Shown: one piece after another, positions 51,612-59,138 of the stretch
Numbering within the stretch: the stretch's first letter is position 1
Layout of the letters: each line of letters begins with the position of its first letter
Source: Pleomorphomonas carboxyditropha
GTDB taxonomy: Bacteria > Pseudomonadota > Alphaproteobacteria > Rhizobiales > Pleomorphomonadaceae
Length of the DNA stretch: 64,000 bases
NCBI RefSeq assembly: GCF_002770725.1
Contig: NZ_NQVN01000009.1
Span: 124,001-188,000 of the forward strand
Reading direction: 5' to 3'
Notes under the pieces: generated by a model
Told to the model about the DNA's origin: nothing
The model's database searches: none
The model's input: the letters and a program-made list of their open reading frames with translations, nothing else
Translations under genes and position numbers: made by a program

Positions 51612-51958
51612 GCTGCCTCGCGAATGTGGGCAGCGAGAAGCTCCAAGGCGCGATATGCGATCGTCTGGTAGTGGGCTTCGAACTTCGTCGACGTGAGGCG
51701 CTCGTCGATGACCTTCAGGCCGTGATAGAGCGCGTGCCGGTTTCGCTGCTCCTCGATCCAGAGCCGCTTTTTCGGCCAGCAGAACTGCGTCACCATCATA
51801 TGCATGACGATCTGCCGGACGAGGAAGGCATCCATCATGCCGTGCGGAGGCTCAATGATCTCGGCGATGGAGAGGTGGGGGAAACCCTCGCTGGCCGCGA
51901 GGTAACAGGCGTTGAGGTTCGCCTGATACATGTCTTTCTGACTGTGAACGTTCACCAT
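51608..51958 (-). CDS. Early protein, unknown (116 aa)
   Basis: Starts MVNVHSQKDMYQANLNACYL. Helical with FCWPKKRLWIEEQRNRHALY in the middle. ATG 51958 has AGGGG at 5 nt. The frame stays open upstream to 52135, but that part lacks a good start. Overlaps the ParB-like gene by 4 bp. Confidence 0.7.
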   Translation of the reverse strand: MVNVHSQKDMYQANLNACYLAASEGFPHLSIAEIIEPPHGMMDAFLVRQIVMHMMVTQFCWPKKRLWIEEQRNRHALYHGLKVIDERLTSTKFEAHYQTIAYRALELLAAHIREAA

Positions 51959-52176
51959 TTTAGCCCCTGATCGGCGTCTAATCTCCCCTGCGCTTTCGAC
52001 GATGACGACGAGCGGCGAGGGGCGGATATTCGGGGCGTGGCGCGGTCCGGATGGCCTGGACAGCCGGGGCGGATGGTCCTCTTTGGGGCTCTTGCCGCCC
52101 TGCCGACTAGCCGATCGGCTGGCTCCGGATGACAAAGGCTAGGACAGCGTCCAGGCCGCGCCACGCCTCTCCCCAT
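51952..52176 (-). CDS. Doubtful small ORF after ner (74 aa)
   Basis: The ATG overlaps the ner stop (TGATG) and the stop overlaps the next ATG by 7 bp, an arrangement typical of real genes in this operon. However, the protein is Arg/Pro/Ser-rich low-complexity sequence (begins MGRGVARPGRCPSLCHPEPA) without a plausible fold. It may equally be an untranslated 220-bp spacer. Confidence 0.3.
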   Translation of the reverse strand: MGRGVARPGRCPSLCHPEPADRLVGRAARAPKRTIRPGCPGHPDRATPRISAPRRSSSSSKAQGRLDADQGLKW

Positions 52177-52448
52177 CAGGCGACCTTTCGGCCGGCTGTG
52201 GACTCGGAAAGGTACTCGTGCGACAAAATCGTGGAGGTCTTTTTGGGGTAGCGATCCGGGAACAACTCTTCGACGGGCACACCAAGAAAATTGGCGATGA
52301 TCCGCTCGTTATCGGCGTTCTCGCGTTTCCAGATCGTGCGAAATCCGCCCGGCGCCTTGCCATTCATCTGGGCAAGTCCGGTCAGCGTCATGCCCTTCCG
52401 GCGTAGCGCGGCAAGGATTTCGTGCTGATCCCACTGTCGTTTACCCAT
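52176..52448 (-). CDS. ner: Ner/Nlp-type early regulator
   Basis: 90 residues. The Ner/Nlp start WDQHEILAALRRKGMTLTGL, then KAPGGFRTIWKRENADNERI and FLGVPVEELFPDRY, is diagnostic. In Mu, Ner represses the early and repressor promoters. First gene of the leftward early operon, divergent from the repressor. Confidence 0.92.
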   Translation of the reverse strand: MGKRQWDQHEILAALRRKGMTLTGLAQMNGKAPGGFRTIWKRENADNERIIANFLGVPVEELFPDRYPKKTSTILSHEYLSESTAGRKVA

Positions 52449-52550
52449 GGGGACCTCTCGAAGGAGGCGGATGCGTCAACATCCGCCTTTTGTCGAACCG
52501 TTGTGAGCAATCGCAGCCGGCAAACGCTGGCTGCTAAAGATAGGGATATA

Positions 52551-52589
52551 GCGACAAGTCGTTTTTGTAAAGCGACAAGTCGCTATAAT
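52551..52589. promoter_or_regulatory. Operator pair and -10 box between ner and the repressor
   Basis: GCGACAAGTCG occurs at 52551-52561 and, extended to the palindrome GCGACAAGTCGC, at 52572-52583. The copies are 21 bp apart, two helical turns. TATAAT follows at 52584-52589, only 10 bp before the TTG start of the repressor, so its mRNA may be nearly leaderless. On the other strand TTTACA and TATATC flank the first copy as a possible early promoter. Confidence 0.65.
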
Positions 52590-52599
52590 TGGTGGGATA

Positions 52600-53115
52600 T
52601 TGGCGAGGCCCGAGAAGGAGCCGAAAACTCCATTGGCCGCGCGGCTTAGGGAAATCCGACGGCGTCAAGGAGACCCAGAGCGGGAGGTTTTCGCCGGCAT
52701 CCTCGGGGTTGCCGCGAGTACTTTGGCTGGCTGGGAGCGTGGCGAGACGATTCCCGACGCCAAGGCGATCGCGCTCTATCGCGAAAAGCTCGGAGTCGAT
52801 CTTGACTGGCTGCTTCTGGAAGAAGGCGCGCCGCCATCGCCAGCCGGAAGGCGACAGTCGCTCGATGCTGGCATTCTCCGCCGTTTAGGCGAGATGGTCG
52901 GCCGCGTTCACGCCGGCGCCGGCGTCAAGCTCCCCAAGGGTGCCGAGTTCGAGACCGTCGCGGATCTCTACAATGAGTTCCTGATGCTCTGTGCCAATCC
53001 AGCCGAGACGCCGGCCGACGTCGTTGACGCCATGCTCGGGGTCCTCGAATCGCGCTTCAAAGCCCGGCTTTCTTCAGCCCGTGCCGAGCCCGGCACTGGC
53101 AAACGCTCGGCTTAA
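52600..53115 (+). CDS. Phage repressor (helix-turn-helix XRE type)
   Basis: 171 residues. The N-terminal helix-turn-helix is LAARLREIRRRQGDPEREVF then AGILGVAASTLAGWERGETI. The C-terminal part is helical, with no peptidase-type autocleavage site seen. TTG start at 52600 with GGTGGG upstream. It is transcribed away from the lytic genes, opposite to ner, as expected for the lysogeny repressor. Confidence 0.88.
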   Translation: MARPEKEPKTPLAARLREIRRRQGDPEREVFAGILGVAASTLAGWERGETIPDAKAIALYREKLGVDLDWLLLEEGAPPSPAGRRQSLDAGILRRLGEMVGRVHAGAGVKLPKGAEFETVADLYNEFLMLCANPAETPADVVDAMLGVLESRFKARLSSARAEPGTGKRSA

Positions 53116-53215
53116 TGTTAGTTGTATCGCTGTTTTTCGAAGTTATGTCTGATTGCGCAATCGAAACATTCGTACAATCTATGAGCGTCTTTCTAGCGTA
53201 AAAGGAGAGTGAAGA

Positions 53216-53428
53216 ATGCTCTTGGTGGCAGTGGTGTCGTTTTTCGGACTGGTAATCGTCCTCACCGCGCTCCGCATCTCTTCCGGCTGGATCTTCGGCG
53301 AGGCGCGATCCGCCGTTTTTTGGGGTTACGTCGACGCCACCAACAAGTTTCTGGTCAAACTGTTCATAGTGGCGCTGGGCTTTTTCATCCTGGCCGTGAT
53401 CGTCGGCCACTCGCTCGGGTGGCTGTGA
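53216..53428 (+). CDS. Small membrane protein, two spans (70 aa)
   Basis: MLLVAVVSFFGLVIVLTALR forms the first helix and FLVKLFIVALGFFILAVIVG the second, linked by an amphipathic stretch. AAGGAG lies 11 nt upstream of the ATG. It sits directly behind the repressor on the same strand, so it is probably expressed in the lysogen. A superinfection-exclusion role is possible but not shown. Confidence 0.7.
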   Translation: MLLVAVVSFFGLVIVLTALRISSGWIFGEARSAVFWGYVDATNKFLVKLFIVALGFFILAVIVGHSLGWL

Positions 53429-53536
53429 GCTACAGATCGTTTTTTTGCGTGTCGCCTATTGATTGTTACACATAATATGTGTATCTATTTGGCATCAACC
53501 ACGGGGCAGCGCCCCACTCACTCGGGAGACAATCCG

Positions 53537-53782
53537 ATGACAACCAATATCCAGGCTATCGCCCGCTACCTCGAATTGGCCTCCGAAGAGGCCCGCATCG
53601 TGGCGTGGATCGACGCCGGCAATACCGGCCCGATGCCGAAGCATGCCTCCCTCGGCAACCCTTTCATCGGCATCTTCGAGGACGCCGAGAGCATGGATCT
53701 GTCCTATGATCGCCAGGCACACGTCGACCTGCTCGCCCAATGGACGCGCCTCGCCGCCGATGCGGCGCGGGACGTGAGGTAG
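53537..53782 (+). CDS. Left-end cassette protein, unknown (81 aa)
   Basis: MTTNIQAIARYLELASEEAR ... ending TRLAADAARDVR, a small acidic helical protein. GGGAG precedes the ATG by 11 nt; upstream in-frame starts lack such a site. The next gene follows after 3 bp. Confidence 0.7.
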   Translation: MTTNIQAIARYLELASEEARIVAWIDAGNTGPMPKHASLGNPFIGIFEDAESMDLSYDRQAHVDLLAQWTRLAADAARDVR

Positions 53783-53785
53783 GAA

Positions 53786-54235
53786 ATGACCGGCCCCGAC
53801 AATCAGCCGACCCTTGAGCACATCACCATTCTCACCGGCTCATCACGGATGAGCCGGCGGGATGAAGTGCGGGATCAGACGCTCGACCACGTCCGCGCGT
53901 GCCTCGCAAAGGGCTCGGACGTTGGCGCCGGCTGGGCGGTAACCCTCCGCCCTACCGGTGTCGATCGCCTGTGGGTCTATGATCTGCTCCATGAGGGACA
54001 CCACATCGTCCGATGTTTCCTCTGCGACAACGCCGGCGACAGCGACGGGGTTTGGCTGCTCGCCAGCAAAACCGGCAGCCTGCCCGGCACGCGTCTGCAC
54101 GCGCCACAGCAAACGCCGTGGCTCGCCGCCGCCTTGGCATCGGGGGCGCCCATGGACAACCCGGAAATGTTCGCGGACGTGCTCCGTGAGGTCGGCGACC
54201 TTGAGCGCATTGTCGCCTGGGCGCTCTTGGACTGA
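53786..54235 (+). CDS. Left-end cassette protein, unknown (149 aa)
   Basis: Starts MTGPDNQPTLEHITILTGSS. The middle has a beta-rich core (WAVTLRPTGVDRLWVYDLLH, HIVRCFLCDNAGDSDGVWLL). No family recognised. It has AGGTAGGA before the ATG. Part of the plus-strand group behind the repressor. Confidence 0.7.
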   Translation: MTGPDNQPTLEHITILTGSSRMSRRDEVRDQTLDHVRACLAKGSDVGAGWAVTLRPTGVDRLWVYDLLHEGHHIVRCFLCDNAGDSDGVWLLASKTGSLPGTRLHAPQQTPWLAAALASGAPMDNPEMFADVLREVGDLERIVAWALLD

Positions 54236-54245
54236 GGGGAAACTC

Positions 54246-54506
54246 ATGACCGGTGATGATCTGCACGCGGCCAAAGCGACCCTCGGCGAGATGTGGGCCG
54301 TCGGCCGGCCGCTCCGCAATTCCGAACTCGGCCGGGCGTTGCGGCTCAGTGGCCGCGATCCCGGCCGGTCGATAGAGGACTACATCACCGGCAAGACCAG
54401 GATCTCCGGACCGGTCAGTGTCGCCGTCGAGATGATGCTGGCGGGTGCCATGCCGCCTGATCCACTGGATAGCGTCGTCGTCCGTGGATCGCGGCGGGGC
54501 TCCTAA
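54246..54506 (+). CDS. Helix-turn-helix-like protein (86 aa)
   Basis: MTGDDLHAAKATLGEMWAVG, RPLRNSELGRALRLSGRDPG, SIEDYITGKTRISGPVSVAV: a pattern seen in small phage-encoded XRE-like regulators of alphaproteobacteria. GAGGGGAAACTC precedes the ATG. Last gene of the cassette, followed by a terminator. Confidence 0.72.
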   Translation: MTGDDLHAAKATLGEMWAVGRPLRNSELGRALRLSGRDPGRSIEDYITGKTRISGPVSVAVEMMLAGAMPPDPLDSVVVRGSRRGS

Positions 54507-54541
54507 AAGGTCCGCCAAATGACGTCGGGCTGGCGGACCTT
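54507..54541 (+). terminator. Terminator of the repressor-side cassette
   Basis: Perfect 10-bp arms AAGGTCCGCC and GGCGGACCTT with a 15-nt loop, immediately after the last plus-strand phage gene. Confidence 0.65.
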
Positions 54542-54815
54542 GGAAAGGCCCTCCAGCCGAATTTTTCGTTGTATTCCCGCCATTTTTCGGGGTTCCGGCC
54601 GAGGTTCGCCAAAACGGTGGACCTTCAATTAGCTTTTTGGGCCGCTCGCCCGCGCTGACCGGGCCGGCCGCACCGGCGCCATATCCACGCCGCCCCTTTT
54701 TCAATCAATGGTTTGAAGGCGCTTCAAAGCCACTTGGGGCCATTTTCAAAGGCCGCTCGAAGCCGCCGCCCTCCTTGCGCCATTCCCGGCCGATCGGCTA
54801 TAATTTCGCCAATCC

Positions 54816-54947
54816 GTGCAGACAGACCCGCCGGGCGACGCCCGTCCGCCAATCTCCGCTAAGTGCCGGTATTTATTGGTCTGTTCCCGCGCAATCCCGG
54901 CTTTTCCCGGCTAATCCCGCTTGTGCAGATACTTGTGTCAGGGAACA
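54816..54947. other. Phage left end with transposase-site-like repeats L1 and L2
   Basis: L1 is 54923-54947, read on the minus strand as TGTTCCC then TGACACAAGTATCTGCAC. It aligns without gaps to R1 at 17 of 25 positions and shares the TGACAC..G.ATCTGCA core with R2. A weaker L2 candidate is 54816-54840 (minus strand ends TGTCTGCAC, 14 of 25 with L1). Confidence 0.65.
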
Positions 54948-54952
54948 TTCCA
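54948..54952. repeat. Target-site duplication, copy next to the phage left end
   Basis: TTCCA, identical to 11988-11992 at the other end of the prophage. Confidence 0.8.
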
Positions 54953-55126
54953 ACTGGCATCTTCAAACTGCAAACCGAAGGTTGGAGGACCGATTCCCTT
55001 TTCGCCATATTTCGAAATTCTTGAAAAGGGTGCCGCTTCCGAGTTAGTCGCCAATACCTCGGCCAGTCTCCAAATGGCCAAATGTCATTATGGAGTCTCC
55101 GGATAAGTATTTTTACGTAGTTTAGT

Positions 55127-56026
55127 TCAGTCGATAAATCCAAGGGTTTGATACAAGACCCAAAAATCACTAGAAAATCCTGAACTTAGTACGTAATCAT
55201 AATCCATATCAAAATATCCATTTTTATTTGAGCTCGCGCCCCAGGAATTTCGAATTCTAAAAGTACGTTTTTCTTGATTATATCCTACAGCTAAAACTGC
55301 GTGACCAGAGTTTGTCGCTTTGTCATCCGAGGTCGGCGTCTTTAGAAGCTTTGTATCATGGTGAAAATTACTAAAAACAGAAAACCCAAAGATAAATGGG
55401 TAGCCGGACGCCAAGCAGCTTTCTAAAGTCACTAAATCTTGCTTCAACGGCGCATAAGAAATCGCCTTATACTTTTGAGCGGCATCTAGAACTGCCTTTG
55501 GCGGCTCAAGGGTAGAGCGAGCCCCCGTTGGGAAAACATGTGTCGTTGGATCTCCTGGAATCCCATCATAAGGCCACACGTCTTCCGGCGGCACACCGAT
55601 TGATGCCACGGATTTAATTCCGTCTCTTATTCGTGAACCACTGTCGACGTAGATGTTTCCGATTATCTTTCTGGCCTCATAATATATGAAAAGACGTGAC
55701 GGCGTGAAATCGACAGGCTTGTCATGAACTCTTCGAGCATACTGTACTGCCGCCGCGATAGCATTAGCAGTACAGCTTCCAAGTCGCATTTGGTCATATG
55801 GTTTTGGAAACTTAGGGGAAAGATCAATTAGCTTCGGCCGCTTTGTTGGTTCGCCAAAAGAAGGGGCCTGAAGTAAGCTATCTTGAGGATCTGGCAGATC
55901 TCTTATCCATCCAAATCCAAAGTTTTGCCGAGTATCCGAGCTTTCCTCTGCTCCGCTCTGTTTTGTAAATAACTCTGCGATTGATAAACCACCAAGAATT
56001 ATTGCAGCTCTGCGATTGAGATCCAT
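55127..56026 (-). CDS. Exported papain-like (C1 family) cysteine protease
   Basis: 299 residues. The catalytic set is complete: Gln79 and Cys85 (YDQMRLGSCTANAIAAA), His242 (NSGHAVLAVGY) and Asn260 (IRNSWG). The N-terminus MDLNRRAAIILGGLSIAELF has a twin-arginine pair before a hydrophobic core, so export is likely. ATG 56026 has GGAG 11 nt upstream; a TTG 21 bp earlier is the alternative. AT-rich and unlike its neighbours in codon use. It follows the zincin gene by 77 bp on the same strand. Confidence 0.9.
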   Translation of the reverse strand: MDLNRRAAIILGGLSIAELFTKQSGAEESSDTRQNFGFGWIRDLPDPQDSLLQAPSFGEPTKRPKLIDLSPKFPKPYDQMRLGSCTANAIAAAVQYARRVHDKPVDFTPSRLFIYYEARKIIGNIYVDSGSRIRDGIKSVASIGVPPEDVWPYDGIPGDPTTHVFPTGARSTLEPPKAVLDAAQKYKAISYAPLKQDLVTLESCLASGYPFIFGFSVFSNFHHDTKLLKTPTSDDKATNSGHAVLAVGYNQEKRTFRIRNSWGASSNKNGYFDMDYDYVLSSGFSSDFWVLYQTLGFID

Positions 56027-56103
56027 AATAACTGCTCCAAAATCCAATCGTCGCTTATAAAATAATTAGCATATCGTTATAATTTTAACAATAGAAAATA
56101 CCT

Positions 56104-57024
56104 CTATTTTAAAGAATCCAGAATCGAAAGTGATTCCAAATAGATACCAGAATTTATATACGTGTTGTCGATTATAAACTGAGCGTCGTTTGCGTACATC
56201 GCTTTGGCGACCCTCGATTTTGATAGAATCAAGAATAGAGAAAAACGAACCAAGAAGTCCGGATGTGTACCATTTAGCTCGATGCGAAAATTCTCTCCGC
56301 TGTAAACAGGTAATCCAGGGCCTATCGGAATTTTGCTGCATAGAGTCGGGTCCGTATAACCCGAACAAGGGCACCAGTCTGGAAATGTGTCCGGGCATAT
56401 TTTTTTTGAGACGACCGAATGCAAAATATCAGAAATAACACCATACTGTGCATTGAAATCTAATGTTGATGTATCTATCAAATTTACGGCAAATTTATCC
56501 GCATCCAATTCCTTTTTGTATTTTACATAGCGAAATACGGAAAATCCCCTGTCATCTCCATGGTATGCTGCGACTCCATGTTTGAGTATGATGTGTCCTA
56601 GTTCGTGTGCAAGTATCAGCCTTAATATTAGGGTCCTGTATAATTTTAGACTGTTGGCGCCTAAATTCAGATGAAATTCATCGATTAGATCATCAATAAA
56701 TCTCGCGTCGCAAAATATAGTTCGAACATCTGAATTGGCTGTACAATTGCTATATACACCGGATACAGGAGACAACCTAGAATATCCGATTTTAATAAGT
56801 ATTTTTTCATTACTGTGATCAACACGCGGATCCCTAGGAGGGATGTCAAAAGGTACAACTTGAAATCTACCGATTTTTGCCGAAAGTGGCTTCAGTGCGT
56901 CGATTGCAATGTGCCTTGTTTCTTCGAACGACATTGGATAGGTTTGATAATTATTCTCGCTCGAAAGGCATATATTTACCATCGTAATATATATAACAAT
57001 TGCTAGTATGATTGAGTTGCGCAT
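56104..57024 (-). CDS. Exported zinc metalloprotease (M48-like zincin)
   Basis: 306 residues. A Sec signal peptide (NSIILAIVIYITMVNICLSS) is followed by a catalytic domain with HELGH at 140-144 and a downstream ELDAD (172-176) that would supply the third zinc ligand, as in M48 peptidases. Several Cys residues (94, 105 and a WCPCSGY cluster) suggest disulfides in the periplasm. Very AT-rich. No closer family was recognised. Confidence 0.82.
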   Translation of the reverse strand: MRNSIILAIVIYITMVNICLSSENNYQTYPMSFEETRHIAIDALKPLSAKIGRFQVVPFDIPPRDPRVDHSNEKILIKIGYSRLSPVSGVYSNCTANSDVRTIFCDARFIDDLIDEFHLNLGANSLKLYRTLILRLILAHELGHIILKHGVAAYHGDDRGFSVFRYVKYKKELDADKFAVNLIDTSTLDFNAQYGVISDILHSVVSKKICPDTFPDWCPCSGYTDPTLCSKIPIGPGLPVYSGENFRIELNGTHPDFLVRFSLFLILSKSRVAKAMYANDAQFIIDNTYINSGIYLESLSILDSLK

Positions 57025-57241
57025 TTTGGATCCAATATTTCTTAAATTACTGTCAGGAAAATTCCCGGCGTTGATATACGCTAGCTAAATTAAACCACGA
57101 CCAATATAATATAAAGTGCTGGTGGTTTGTCAATGTTAACGTCCGGGACAATGTCTGATCAGTTTTCAAGTATTCTTGGGTACCCCTTATACGTTACAGA
57201 TTCAATCCGCTTTCCAGCTATGCTGACCAGTCGGCAAATTG

Positions 57242-57558
57242 CTATTGCGGTGCATTCAATATGTTGGAAATATTGCTGTCGCTTGGAGGCTGGTTTACAG
57301 AGCCTTCGACATACTCGACGACGTTTTCGTCAATGAATTGACGCCGTTCTGATAGCCATCATGTGCAAACAGTTCCCTATATGCGATCGAGTTCCGCAAA
57401 AAATTGGGGTCGGCGGGTTGGTGTACCAAGCTGTTGCTATTTCGGCCGTTGTTGCGGTGTATGGAGAACGATCGTGTCGTCGTATTCCCTCCGACAAGCG
57501 AAGGTAAGAGCCCTCGCGCATCGAATGGCGGTACTGGCAGCATTTCCCTCTCAGTCAT
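57242..57558 (-). pseudogene. Frameshifted remnant of a DUF6932-like gene
   Basis: The ATG at 57558 overlaps the GNAT stop (TAATG). The first frame reads LPVPPFDARGLLPSLVGG. The similarity then continues in a second frame (SPYTATTAEIATAWYTN), returns to the first (IAYRELFAHDGYQNGV) and ends in a third (FIDENVVEYVEGSVNQPPSD). Joined, this follows the layout of small DUF6932-type proteins (PPFD..GLLP ... YR.L ... G(F/Y)QNG.QFIDGSFVE). At least three frameshifts make it non-functional. The family name is my recollection of the pattern. Confidence 0.6.
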
Positions 57559-57986
57559 TAAAGAGATCGGGGCGCCATCCCTATCCACTGCGCCATTCCT
57601 ATGGATGCGGGCGCCGTGGGGCTGAATCCATATTGGGCGTAGAGATGTCTGGCGTCGCCATCGGCGATCAGGCTGACATAGGCTTCCGCGGGCGCAAGCT
57701 TTCGTAACTCCCGCATCAGGCTGAACACGATCGCCTTGCCGAGGCCTTTGCCCTGATGATCGGGATCCACGGCGATATCGACGATCTGGTAGCAAAGTCC
57801 ATCGCCCACGGCCCGCCCCATGCCGACGACATGGTCGCCACGCCTCACCACGACCCCGACGACGGTGTTCGGCAAGCCCACCTTGGCTGCCGTCTCGCTG
57901 TGGGGTGTCAGGCCCGAGATACGGCGAAGGCGGCAATAATCTTCGACCGCCGGCACCTCGATGCTGACCGTGTACTCATCCGTCAT
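57558..57986 (-). CDS. GNAT-family N-acetyltransferase
   Basis: 142 residues. The acetyl-CoA-binding motif A is VDIAVDPDHQGKGLGKAIVF (Q-x-x-G-x-G), followed by a conserved LYAQYGF near residue 116. Substrate unknown. The stop overlaps the start of the frameshifted gene, so the two once formed a coupled pair. The frame stays open far upstream over the divergent ABC genes, but that part is a shadow. Confidence 0.9.
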   Translation of the reverse strand: MTDEYTVSIEVPAVEDYCRLRRISGLTPHSETAAKVGLPNTVVGVVVRRGDHVVGMGRAVGDGLCYQIVDIAVDPDHQGKGLGKAIVFSLMRELRKLAPAEAYVSLIADGDARHLYAQYGFSPTAPASIGMAQWIGMAPRSL

Positions 57987-58148
57987 TTCGGGCTTGCTCT
58001 CCAACAAACGAAGCGGACGATGTCCGTTTTCGGAGAGTGACGCAACGGGATGCGCCAACTTTCGGGCTTTGGCGGAATATTTTCCCTTGCTTTCAAACGG
58101 CTGGAGGCCTTTCAAGGATGGCCAGAAAGTAGCCGGGAGTGTCGTAGC

Positions 58149-59138
58149 GTGCATCGCGCCCTGATCCTCGTCAGGCGGCGGGCGGTCAGCGCCGTTCCCG
58201 TGCTGCTGATCGTCGTGGTCGCCACCTTCCTGCTGCTGGAGGCGGCGCCCGGCGATGCCGTCGACGCCTATCTCCTGTCGGCCGGCGGCGGCGACGCGGC
58301 GCTGGCCGCCGGCCTGCGCGCCCAGTACGGCCTCGACCAGTCGCTCCTTTCCCGTCTGTTGCTCTATGTCGCCGCCCTCGGCCGGCTCGACCTCGGCTGG
58401 TCGATCGCCTTCGAGCGGCCGGTCAAGGACCTCATCCTCGAGCGCCTGCCCACCACGCTCATGCTGATGAGCTCGGCCACCGCACTGTCCTTCGGCCTCG
58501 GCTCGCTGCTCGGCGTCGTCGCCGGCAGCCGGCCGGGCTCCTTCCGCGACCGGGCGCTGTCCATCGGCGCGCTGACGCTCTACGCCATTCCCGGCTTCTG
58601 GCTGGGGCTCGTGCTGGTGCTGGTGTTCTCGGTATCGCTCAGGTGGTTGCCGATCGCCGGCATCGAGACCATCGCCTCCGGCAAGCACGGCCTCGCTCGC
58701 GCCCTCGACATCGCCCGCCATCTGGCGCTGCCGGTCGCCGCGCTCGGCTTCATCTACCTCGCGTTGTTTCTCCGGGTGATGCGCACCGCCATGGCCGAAA
58801 TCTGGCGGCAGGACTTCGTGCTGGCGGCGCGCGCCAAGGGGCTCGCGCGCCGCCGCATCGTCTGGCGGCACGTGGTGCGGGCGGCGCTGCTGCCGCTGGT
58901 CACCGTGCTCGGCCTGCAGTCGGCCGGCATGCTGGGCGGCTCGGTGGTGATCGAGAGCGTGTTCGCCATTCCCGGCTTCGGGCGGCTGGCCCAGGAGGCG
59001 GTGGCCGGCCGCGACGCGCCGCTCTTGATCGGCATCATCCTGACGTCGGCCGTGCTGGTCATCCTGGTCAACCTCGCCGTCGATCTCGTCTACGCCGTGC
59101 TCGACCCGCGCATCGGCGCCTCGGAGGCCTCGGCATGA
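58149..59138 (+). CDS. ABC transporter permease, DppB/OppB type
   Basis: 329 residues from GTG 58149, which has GGGAG 10 nt upstream. An ATG at 58050 would add an unconvincing 33-residue leader before the first membrane helix (AVSAVPVLLIVVVATFLLLE). The EAA loop is FVLAARAKGLARRRIVWR and the end is LVYAVLDPRIG. Opens a four-gene transporter operon with ATGA overlaps. Confidence 0.9.
   Translation: MHRALILVRRRAVSAVPVLLIVVVATFLLLEAAPGDAVDAYLLSAGGGDAALAAGLRAQYGLDQSLLSRLLLYVAALGRLDLGWSIAFERPVKDLILERLPTTLMLMSSATALSFGLGSLLGVVAGSRPGSFRDRALSIGALTLYAIPGFWLGLVLVLVFSVSLRWLPIAGIETIASGKHGLARALDIARHLALPVAALGFIYLALFLRVMRTAMAEIWRQDFVLAARAKGLARRRIVWRHVVRAALLPLVTVLGLQSAGMLGGSVVIESVFAIPGFGRLAQEAVAGRDAPLLIGIILTSAVLVILVNLAVDLVYAVLDPRIGASEASA

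Larger units (their letters stand above)
11993..54947. mobile_element. Mu-like transposable prophage with a P2-type tail
   Basis: A 42,955-bp element bounded by TTCCA direct repeats. Its two ends both start TGT and align over 25 bp without gaps at 17 positions. It carries every expected Mu class: repressor/Ner switch, MuA transposase with the DDE triad, MuB ATPase, GemA, a Mor/C activator, lysis genes, a Mu head module and a Com-like gene. The tail genes follow P2 order. The lytic genes lie on the minus strand. No essential reading frame is visibly broken, so it may be functional. Confidence 0.93.
54542..55126. other. Gene-free phage left end and host junction
   Basis: No gene is supported. 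Inside the phage this holds transposase-site-like repeats and a run of TTCCCGG/ATCCCG units (about 54885-54920). The phage ends at 54947, followed by the target duplication and about 175 bp of host sequence that becomes AT-rich. Confidence 0.6.

Noticed and set aside
12021-54940. Alternative phage ends at the two TGACAC motifs
   Set aside because: No 5-bp direct repeat flanks those positions, while TTCCA flanks the TGT termini, which also align without gaps.
57127-57336. Plus-strand ORF of 69 codons in the AT-rich spacer
   Set aside because: No ribosome-binding site, no recognisable domain, and its 3' half is antisense to the frameshifted remnant.
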